In this document: positions 56,215 to 64,000 of the stretch, piece by piece
Layout: each line of letters starts with the position of its first letter
Position numbering within the stretch: position 1 is the stretch's first letter
Assembly: GCA_022701365.1 (NCBI GenBank)
Contig: JAKUHH010000177.1
Span: 124,001-188,000, forward strand
Source of the DNA: Mycocentrospora acerina
Lineage: Eukaryota > Ascomycota > Dothideomycetes > Pleosporales
Length of the DNA stretch: 64,000 nucleotides
Direction: 5' to 3'
Translations under genes and position numbers: made by a program
Notes under the pieces: generated by a model
What the model saw: the letters and a program-made list of their open reading frames with translations, nothing else
Told to the model about the DNA's origin: nothing
Database searches by the model: none

Positions 56215-57696
56215 TCACGCATTGTATGCACAACTCAGTGGTGGATTCGTCGAGTTGTACTCTTCGTCCTCCATGCCTTCTAGGAGCGTGTGTTCGAGGA
56301 CATCGCTTAGTGTGAGGATGCCCTGGAGTTTGCTTTCCTCGTCGATGACGATGAAGCGGTGGACGCGGGACTTGCGGATCGTGTCGTAGATGGTGGACAT
56401 GTTGTCGTTGAGGGAGCAGGTAAATATTCCGGGGAAGTCCTGTGGTGCGTGAGTAGGTGTGAGGGGATTGATTAGATGGGGGGTCAGCATACGTCTGAGC
56501 GCTTGAGTAGCGCGTCACCAACTGTGAGGTTGAGGTCGTCGTACATGCCGCCTTTGATGAGGGCGATGACGTCGACGGATTCGAAGACGTTGAGAACCAC
56601 ACCTAGAGGAGGAGGGCGATTAGCAATGCCTGTAGAATGGTAGGGTGGATGACGTACCTGACCTGTCCAGGATGGGCACGCTGGATATGCTCTTCTTGAC
56701 GAGCATGTGTATGACGTCCATGACGGGCGTGTCCATCGTCGCCGTGGCAATGTCGGTATATGTGCCGACGCTCAGCTCCCTCAGGGGCTTGCACAGCTTC
56801 TGTGTCTCCTTGACGTTCACGGCGATGAACTTGAGAATGCGGTATTGTGTGATGACGCTGACAACCATTGTGCGCCGTGTTTCATCGTCAGTGTCGACAA
56901 TGGGGATGCGGCGCGCGCGCGATTCGAGCATTAGACGACATGCTTCGTAGACGGGGCGGTCAGGGTGGATGGAGATTGTTTCAATGGGCTTGACGCCGAG
57001 GGCCTTTTCGATTTCTGCAGCCGTCAGTGATGCTTCTTCTCACAGTGCAAGCCAGGAGTACCTACCTCGCAGGCTGTTCAGGCGGAACTGGTCGACTCTG
57101 CCTAGCGCGTCGGGGTTCTGCCAGTAGTACTGGATGACGTTGATGTAGTCGGACGTGGTCAGCAGCCCGGCAAAGGTCGACGTCTTGGAGTCCCACAGCG
57201 GCGCGGAGACGATGCCTAGAAAGAGGTGTTAGCTCTAGTACACCCACACCACAGCTGGATGTATGAATGAACGAATGAATGCAAGTAGGTGCGAATGAAG
57301 GCATGTACAAAGGGCGCTAACCATTCTGGTTGAGGATGTTGAGGCTCTTCTTCACCATCAACGCCGTGTCGAGCACAATGAGGCGGTAGCTGATGGGCAG
57401 CACGTCGTAGCTCGTGCGGGCCCTGAGGAAGGCGCGGATAGTTTTCTACTCGGCCCACGTCAGTCTCGGCGGTGTTTCATGCACGACGGCGGCGCGGGGT
57501 GCAGGCGGGCATGGGTGGTGGGTGAGTGGCATACCAGGCCGTCTAGCTGCTCGCGGTCCAGGGCGGTAAAGCTGCGCGAGGGCATGACTGGGCGCGAGGG
57601 CTCGAGCAGCGAGCGCGGGGATACAAAGGCCGGGCGGCCTGAGGCAACGGCCGCATCGTCAGCGTGGGCATCGGTCGAGTCGTCTGCGCCAGACAT
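56215..57696 (-). CDS. snf4: AMPK gamma subunit Snf4 (four CBS domains)
   Basis: Regulatory nucleotide-binding subunit of the Snf1/AMPK kinase, needed for growth under glucose limitation. Six exons; introns 57446-57534, 57216-57321, 57015-57065, 56603-56657 and 56440-56492, all phase-consistent; 375 aa from the ATG at 57696. An upstream in-frame extension exists but is GC-rich low-complexity sequence. Motifs: TIRAFLRARTSYDVLPISYRLIVLDT, LMVKKSLNILNQNGIVSAPLWDS, FAGLLTTSDYINVIQYY, RRIPIVD, VVSVITQYRILKFIAVN, LVKKSISSVPILD, NVFESVDVIALIK and the C-terminal RFIVIDEESKLQGILTLSDVLEH. This order covers four CBS repeats. It works in the same carbon-response network as FacB/Cat8 elsewhere in this window. 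Confidence 0.94.
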
Positions 57697-57769
57697 CGTG
57701 GCAGCGGTGCTCCTTTGGTCGGAGCCGCATGGGGGGACGTGGGCGGCACGCAGGCGGGACGGGCTGCGG

Positions 57770-57835
57770 GCGAAGCAGAGCGCGGGCGCGTGGGCGTGGG
57801 CGCGGGCGCGGGCGTGGGTGTGGACGTCGACGTGG
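57770..57835. repeat. GC-rich gcgggcgcg-type minisatellite
   Basis: Imperfect short repeats of gcgggcgcgtgggcg type lie just upstream of the snf4 ATG. They probably fall in its promoter or 5' leader. Confidence 0.6.
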
Positions 57836-58258
57836 GCAGCGATGGCCTCTTGTGCTCGGCACTGAAGACAGGCGTGAGGTTCCCGCCGTCGTGTGGAGCA
57901 TCGTGGGGCAGCCATGCGCTCGGGCCCTCGACGATCATGCCCATTCACCTCAACACACGAGCGGTGCTTCAACCGCGCACCAGCCCCGAGTCATGGATGT
58001 GCATGGCATTCCGTGTCTGCTTCGACCTGTTCCATTCTAGACACGCCCGCCCTTGACGGCGCAGCCAGAATGCATGGGCCTGCGCCCCAGAAACAAGCCC
58101 CGCAAAGCCCTGCCCGTCTCACATACAGAAAGCTCAACTCATACATTGCCGCCACATTCGGACACGGACGCTGCACTCACTCCCCCATGCCCAACACAAG
58201 ATCATTCCTAGCGTACCTAGAGAGGCAGCCGTAGCCTTGTATTAACGCAGTATGCTGC

Positions 58259-60125
58259 TTACACCTTATTCTTCTGCGCCGCCTTGGCTGCTTCCAGACT
58301 GAGCTCAGGCGCAGCTTCCTTCTCTTCTTCCTCCATGATGATGCTCGACGCAGCACTCTCAACAGACTGCTCTGACTCGCCAACCGCCTTGCGGGCTTGG
58401 GCCACAATCGCTTCTGCTTCGCTGACACCTCCCTTGGCCCCCGCTGCATCGCCGTCCACTCCCATTGCTCCTTCGTGCTTGCGTTGTCTGAGAGCCTTGT
58501 TGTCGAATCGAACAACCATGCACGACAGATTGTCTGTGGAAAACCGAGCAAGCGCATAGTCAACCAGTCTCTTTGAGGCCTCCTGGGGGTCGTGGATGCC
58601 TCGCACCAAGTCGACCGCTTCCTGGTCAGAGCAGACGTCCCAAAGCTACGCTCGTCAGCAAGTTTTCAAAGTATGCAGATGAATCGACTTACCCCATCAC
58701 AAGCAAGAATGAGGAACTCGTCCTGGTCCGCCTGAATCACTGTTTCTGTCGTGTACGGGTGGCCAGTAACGAGGTCTTTCATGTAGGCGTCTCCCAGAGC
58801 TCGAGTGACAGCAAGCACACCGTTGACGCGATTGTTGAGGATCAAGCCGCCAGCGCTGGCCACGCGGCGTCCTTCGTTCTCGTCGCTGCCCTTGTGGTCA
58901 TACGAGAGCCGGAGCGCTCTGCCGTTTCTACACAGGACAATTCGAGCATCCCCAACGTTTGCAGTGTAGAGAACTCGTTGCCGGCTGGCCTCGCTTCGCA
59001 GTTTTGTTTCCACAGGATGGTCGACACCGGGGTCGGCGCTGGGTATATCTGCAACCTGCCCGCTTTCCACGGCATTCTTGACAGCTGATACGGCAGCGGG
59101 CGCAAACAAAACTGAGCCGGTAGACGACTGCGAGTTTGGCAACCGATCCTCCCACCTCAGAACCGCTGTAATGGCAGTGCAGCCGCTGTTCTTGAGAGGA
59201 AGCTTTTCAAGCTGCTGGTCGGCCATGGTGAAGGTCTGGTCAAGGAGTTCGGGTATAGGCGTATTTGGGTTCTTTCGGATAGTATCTTCCAAGATCAAGT
59301 GCAGTTTCTTCCCGCACCAATCGGCAGCAAAGTTTCCAGCATGTCCGTCAAAGATGGCAAAGTATCCATTGTCGGTTTCAATGACGGGTTGTGTAGACGC
59401 GTCAACCGCGGTCGACCCGGTGCTAGATACAGAACCCCTTGGATCTAACCCGTACACAGGAGCAGGTGTGCTGAGGAAGTTGTAGAGATAGGCATGTGTG
59501 TCTTCCATTGTCCGTCTGCATTTCTTGTTCTTGTCTTCCGTGACGCCCACACGAAAGGTAGATCGTGGACCAGGCGCGGATTCACCGGCCGAGTTGTTGA
59601 GCGAGCCCTGGGGAACAATGAGTGCCGCGTCAGATTTCGCCAGCTTTTGCAGAGGTGTCTGAGCGAGATCCTTTGACGCGTTGGAGCTGCTCGTGGGAGA
59701 AGAGCCGCTGGAATGTAGCGACTGCTTCACGCTCGAGAACATGTCTCGCGCACGCGACACGCCGCTGCTCCGTCGCTTCTTCTCGGCATTGGAACCAGCG
59801 CCGTTGTCACTATTTCTACGGTCTACTGGTGCGCCGCCGTTCCCGGCAGCCCGCGGTTCTCCCGCAGCGACATCGTCTGGTGAGGCTGTGGGTGCTGGCT
59901 TCGGCGCGTCGTTGATCGCAGGGCCGTCTATGGCTACAACCTCGTCGTCCTTGCCGGGAGTGGAGCCAAACATCCTGTTCAGCAGGCCTCCGTTGCTGGA
60001 GAAGCTGCGGCGTTTGTTTCCTGCCAGATTGAACGTTTCGCGGTAGCGCCCTGTACAAAAGTCGTGTAGTGATGCGGAGTCGAGCGGTCCCGAGCGCGTG
60101 GCTGTTGCTTGAGATGCGGGCGCGT
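58259..60125 (-). CDS. PP2C-type protein phosphatase (Ptc1-like), 5' end unresolved
   Basis: Metal-dependent Ser/Thr phosphatase that, by homology with yeast Ptc1, would act on MAP kinase pathways. One clear intron at 58646-58692 (47 bp) joins ILACDG to LWDVCSDQEAVDLV. Motifs in order: CRRTMEDTHAY, YFAIFDGHAGNFAADWC, SGCTAITAVLRW, LYTANVGDARIVLCRNG, LSYDHKGSDENEGRRV and DNLSCMVVRFDN. The Asp residues of the metal site are present. A long Ser-rich N-terminal extension includes RRSFSSNGGLLNRMFGSTPG. The frame is open up to an apparent acceptor at 60125, but it has no ATG until 59973, so either a short 5' exon lies further upstream or the start is internal. A charged Ala/Glu-rich tail ends the protein. 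Confidence 0.88.
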
Positions 60126-61421
60126 CTATTAAAAAAAATGTGACGTAAACAGCCTGCAAGAGTCTCAGAAATCAGCACAGGCTCTCACTTTCCAAAACGG
60201 ACGACCAGCATAGACTGAAGAAGCACACAATGAGGGGCTGGCTGTGGCGGGCCGTGCGCCTAATGCGCTCATCGTGCATGGCGAGCAGACATACTGGTTT
60301 TTCAATTTCTTGCCAGAGACTTGTGTTGAGGTGTACAAGAGGGCGTTTCAGGGGTGGGAGGGGGGCGGAGAGTGTTACGGAGGGCAGAGGGAAAGCGTGC
60401 GCAACGTGGTCAATGTCGCAGAGGAGGAGGCGGCGGCGATGTCTAGAGCTTAGGCCGCTGTACAGTGAGTGGGCTGGCGAATGACGTCGCTATGCGCGTG
60501 TCAGGGTAACCCCACGAGGCGTCGAGCGCAGACGGTGCGTTTGAACAGAGACGTAGGCAGGCGGGCGGATTGTATTTTGGGGGGGGCCTGATTAGGAGGA
60601 TCTCGGTGGTAGGAATGCTCCGGCGAGGGAAATGGGTACAGAGAGGAGAGGAGTCTATGTGTGTTGCCTGCCGCGCGTGCGAGGCGTGCGAGGCGTGCGG
60701 GGATACCTACACTATTAAATGCGCCTCCAGGAAGGCGTGGTTCTGAGCCCCCCTCCCCCTGGAGTAGTAGTTCCTTTTCCTTTACCCCGCTCAAAAGGCC
60801 TTTTGGGCAATGCCCTGCAGCCTTGAAGGTCATTCTAGGTCTGACAGGCACACACCCACCTTGTGACCTGGGAGGGTTGACGCCATGCCTGCTTCCATGA
60901 GGCCGGGCGGATCGGTTTGGCAGCCTTCCCGACGACACGGCATGGGATGGCATGGTGCTTTCTGGACGATCCGCAGGGGGGAGATCTAGGCTCCACCACC
61001 GTGCCCTTGGCCGTACAGCACTGGTGGAGAACACGGGGATTCTAGACCGTGGGTCAATTTGTAGCCATGTAGCTAGAGGCTAATCCGGGCGTGCAATGCC
61101 GCGGAGAGAAGGAGCATTTTTTTTTATAATGCGAGAAGTTTGTTCATGAGGTATGGATATGGAAAAGCTGTGTGCTTCTGCTGATGGGTTTGACAAGAAC
61201 TGCTGCTGTGTAAAAGGCTCGTAGCAATTGTGACATTGTATTTATTGTGGAATTCGACTTCAAAAAAAGATACAAGAAGCCTCGCCTTCCCGGGTCCTCA
61301 ACACTCGACAGATAATAGGCAAAATTTCCCCCTGTATGCAAGAAAAAAATGCCAGTCTATAAACGGTTACAACCGCTGTTGCTTTGCTGTGAAGCACTAT
61401 GTCTCTCTCACATGTCATTTC
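60126..61421. other. Intergenic region
   Basis: Contains the unresolved PP2C 5' end and the vps2 3' end. A gcgtgcgag repeat lies at about 60672-60700. No other gene supported. Confidence 0.5.
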
Positions 61422-62289
61422 CTATCTCCTCAGACTGTCCAGTCGTGCCTGAAGGTCATCATCGTCAGGATCAGCTCCGCCAATAGCTTGTGCCACCCTG
61501 CCTTCAGGCACGGCAGTCTTTTGCAAACCACTGGGTGTCTCTCCAAGCTATGCATTGTTAGCGAGCACCTCTCTTGAGACAAAGGGAGACATACAGCTTG
61601 TCCAAGGTCAATGCCTATCTCATCCAGGACCTGGTTGACGACATCCTCGCTCTCTTCTTCATCCTCCATACCCGTTGCATCGTCAATGGCGTCGTCCATC
61701 ATCTCTTGCCGCTGATCCATGATATCGTTCTCTTTCTCAAACTCCATGGCGATGCGCTGTAGAGCGGGAAGGTTCATCTGCTTGTTCATGCTTCCCAGCA
61801 ATGCTGTTGAATGTTAGAGGGATGCAAGACAAGAAGATGGTGAGGCTTACCTGTAGCGCCCTTCATTGACTGCATCATCTGCTCGTTGCTGCGAACAGTC
61901 TACCTCGAGTCAGTAAAGACAGCAAGAGACCCATCACGAATGACCAACCTGTATTCTCAACGATATGGCTTGCAGCTGTGTTCGCATCTGATAGAACTTT
62001 TGGATATACCTTGGTCCCATGTTAGTCGTGCTACAGGAACGTGAAACACCAGCACATGTCAGACAAACCTTCGTGTGCGAACAAGATCTTTCGCCTGTAT
62101 ACGCAGCGGTCCCATCTGGCCATTCTTGGCGCTCTTCTTGATATCGGCCACGAGCTTCTTCTCCTGGTTCTCCAACTTCACGCGCTCGCGGTCAAGCTCT
62201 CGCTGCGTCTTCTCAAGTGCACGCTGATGTTTCCGCAGACGCTCTGCAGGCGTCATGCGCTTGCCAAAGGCCCACTCTACGATGTTCAT
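61422..62289 (-). CDS. vps2: Vps2/CHMP2 ESCRT-III subunit
   Basis: Endosomal ESCRT-III component (yeast Vps2/Did4) for multivesicular-body sorting; it binds Vps4. Five exons, introns 62010-62068, 61900-61948, 61804-61850 and 61548-61594 (47-59 bp); 221 aa, near the yeast length as I recall it. The N-terminus is basic (MNIVEWAFGKRMTPAERLRKHQRAL). The helical core reads LENQEKKLVADIKKSAKNGQMGPLRIQAKDLVRTRRYIQKFYQMRTQ across intron 1, then NEQMMQSMKGATALLGSMNKQMNLPALQRI. The second half is acidic (MMDDAIDDATGMEDEEES). The C-terminus, DDDLQARLDSLRR, is a MIM1 motif for the Vps4 MIT domain. Confidence 0.95.
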
Positions 62290-63198
62290 GGTGTCACGTG
62301 ATGTGCTCAACGGCAAAGCCCAAAGTGTGGTGGTAGTGGTGGTGGGCACAGGGCGCAGAGCTGCTGGGGGAGATCAATCGAGGGTTGAAGGTGGGGTTGG
62401 GCGGAAGGGCTGTGGGCTAGGCTACCGCAACAGTGTGGGGTTTCAGAGCGCCAGCCGCAGTGTAGAGTGCAGTGCAGATGGCTACAGAGGCTCCAATGCT
62501 GCGGGTGGTGGTGATTGCAGAGTAGATTTGGGACGGATAGGCATGATGTCGCGTTACGCGCTCTTGCCTTGGCGGCGTCAGTCGTTAGACTGGTTTAGGC
62601 AGACACTTGCTTGTCGAGCACACGGCACAGCACCAACATGCCCGTCTGCCAACATGAGGAGCAGCTGTAGAGAGGCACCGTGGTGGGCAGACGCGGGCAA
62701 TGCCACTACTGCCCGTCTGGTGCCCCAGAGGCGTTAACTCAGGGGTACCTTGGAGGCCTCGAGAGGCTGCGACAGGTCAGTATGTGACGGCGAGCAAGGT
62801 GAGCTATTGGTGGAGCAGTGCAGAGGGTGAAAAATGCGGTGAGGGCTGCGCGGGCCTGCGATGGAGCCTCGTGCAGAGATTCCCGAGTCCTGCCTGCACG
62901 CCGCTGCTCCTTTTCTCCACGTGCAAAGACTGGCACGGCCACGCCCTGTCTCGGCCACGGGCTGCATTTTGCGACATGGACTGACGTGGTGGTGTGCATT
63001 GGTAGAAGGATTCCTAGCGTGTGCAAGCGCCACTGCTCCCGAGCCATACTCGTGACGGCATCTTTCCATTTGCATCCTGCCGCAAATCTTCCGCCGTCCA
63101 TCTTCCCTCCCACCCAGCCTCACCCTCGCTCCCTCACGCCACCCGCCGTGCACGACATGCTCCCTCTCCAGCCCACACACTCTACATAATCCTCCCCG
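62290..63198. promoter_or_regulatory. Divergent promoter region of vps2 and the probable fzo1 gene
   Basis: About 900 bp between the two starts, with GT-rich (gtggtggt) sequence near 62328 and no supported gene. A 414-codon minus frame here is an antisense shadow of the gene at 63199. Confidence 0.4.
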
Positions 63199-64000
63199 AT
63201 GCATCCCGACAAACGCGCGCACACTCCCGACCGCGGGGAGTCGTCGTCGTCGAATGGCCACGCCCCTCGCCGCAGCCACGGCGGCCCAGGATACATGACG
63301 GTCGGCTCTGGCTCGACCCCCGAGGCCGCCGCCCGCCTCGTGTCCATGCTGGACGACGACTCTGGCTACGGCGGCAGCCTGATGGACGGCCAGGGCGCCG
63401 CCTCGAGCTGGCACTCGCACATTGGCGAGGACCGCCCCTCGCCGTCGCCCACGCTGCCCGCCGCGTCCAGCTCGTCGGAGCACGACAAGCAGCAGGCCCA
63501 CGTGCTGCAGCTCCGCTACAACCAGAACAAGAACACGCTCGGGCGGGCCATCCACGGCACCATCGACGCCCTCAAGAGCTTCCAGGACATGAACCTCAAG
63601 TGGCCCGCCCACTACCCCTCGGTGCAGGCCGAGCCGCCCAAGCCACACGCCCGCCTCGACAGCAGGCCGCCGCTGGCACACACACAGTCGGTCCTGGGCG
63701 ACTTCGACCCCTCGATGCGCTCCACCGACCGCCCGCGACCCCCACGGCGCGCAGGCACGTCCATTGGCGACGCCGCCATGGCCGAGTCGAGCTCGGCTGC
63801 TGTTGAGAAGCCCAAGGAGGAGCCACGGCTGGTCACACCCCAGCTGGCCCAGGAATTCTCGGTGCTCAAGCTCGAGCTCCGCATGGGTGGCCGCACGCAG
63901 ACTGACCTGGTGCACTCGCTGGAGAAGAGCTCCATTGCGTCGCTCCTCGACGGCCAGATCCAGCAAAGCATACGCCATCTCTACGCCATCAAGGAACGGA
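63199..64000 (+). CDS. Probable mitofusin Fzo1, N-terminal part (runs off window)
   Basis: The frame is open from ATG 63199 to the window end (267 codons), MHPDKRAHTPDRGESSS onward. The first 90 residues are disordered. Then come LQLRYNQNKNTLGRAIHGTIDALKSFQDMNLKWPAHYPSV, a Pro-rich linker, and LAQEFSVLKLELRMG...TDLVHSLEKSSIASLLDGQIQQSIRHLYAIKER. From memory, fungal Fzo1 proteins have this helical lead-in just before their dynamin-type GTPase P-loop, which would fall beyond the window. Fzo1 fuses mitochondrial outer membranes. The assignment rests on resemblance only. Codon use is strongly GC-rich, unlike the left compartment. Confidence 0.55.
   Translation, partial: MHPDKRAHTPDRGESSSSNGHAPRRSHGGPGYMTVGSGSTPEAAARLVSMLDDDSGYGGSLMDGQGAASSWHSHIGEDRPSPSPTLPAASSSSEHDKQQAHVLQLRYNQNKNTLGRAIHGTIDALKSFQDMNLKWPAHYPSVQAEPPKPHARLDSRPPLAHTQSVLGDFDPSMRSTDRPRPPRRAGTSIGDAAMAESSSAAVEKPKEEPRLVTPQLAQEFSVLKLELRMGGRTQTDLVHSLEKSSIASLLDGQIQQSIRHLYAIKER

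Noticed and set aside
57460..57972. Longer N-terminus for snf4
   Set aside because: The extra residues come from GC-rich minisatellite sequence and resemble no Snf4 N-terminus; the ATG at 57696 fits better.
62734..63978. 414-codon minus-strand frame
   Set aside because: Antisense to the probable fzo1 coding region; Gly/Arg/Val-rich composition reflects the GC-rich codons of the sense strand.

Overview
The window is filamentous-ascomycete nuclear DNA. Genes carry many short GT-AG introns, mostly 46-100 bp, often with CTAAC-like branch sites. It holds HET-domain genes, a Zn2Cys6 regulator, a DUF3431-type protein and a fungal secreted cysteine-rich protein. The gene set fits Pezizomycotina, and Dothideomycetes/Pleosporales is my best guess; I could not test that by search.

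The window has two compartments. The left part (1 to about 14.8 kb) is gene-poor and accessory. It contains an NB-ARC/TPR NLR gene divergent from a HET-domain effector gene, a secreted-protein gene with two in-frame stops, an odd protein kinase, a secreted cysteine-rich candidate effector, a decayed partial copy of the HET gene, a MITE-like inverted-repeat element and several diverged repeats. The right part (14.8-64 kb) is mostly conserved housekeeping: a FacB/Cat8 regulator, a SET methyltransferase, Cdc14, Kti12, tRNA-Arg(CCT), free methionine-R-sulfoxide reductase, an F-box protein, a DUF3431 protein, phospholipase D, cyanase, a C2H2 protein, a rhomboid protease, the AMPK gamma subunit Snf4, a PP2C phosphatase, Vps2 of ESCRT-III, and the start of a probable Fzo1 mitofusin. 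A second incompatibility-type gene, HET-NACHT-WD40, interrupts it at 49.9-53.9 kb.

The most interesting system is at 0.4-4.2 kb. After reconstructing two small introns, the NLR begins with a 26-residue segment that matches, without gaps, the last 26 residues before the final lysine of the divergently transcribed HET protein (10 identities, including FNG at one end and GGT-NF-F at the other). This is the layout of a fungal NLR that triggers its effector by amyloid templating (the HET-S/NWD2 and sigma-type pairs). The NLR's TPRs and the second locus's WD40s are near-identical 126-bp repeats, as expected for rapidly diversifying recognition domains.

Exon-intron models were built by eye from splice signals, reading phase and family motifs. 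Totals divide by three for every reconstructed gene except the kinase and PP2C 5' ends and the HET-NACHT-WD40 junction, which I flag. No searches were run.
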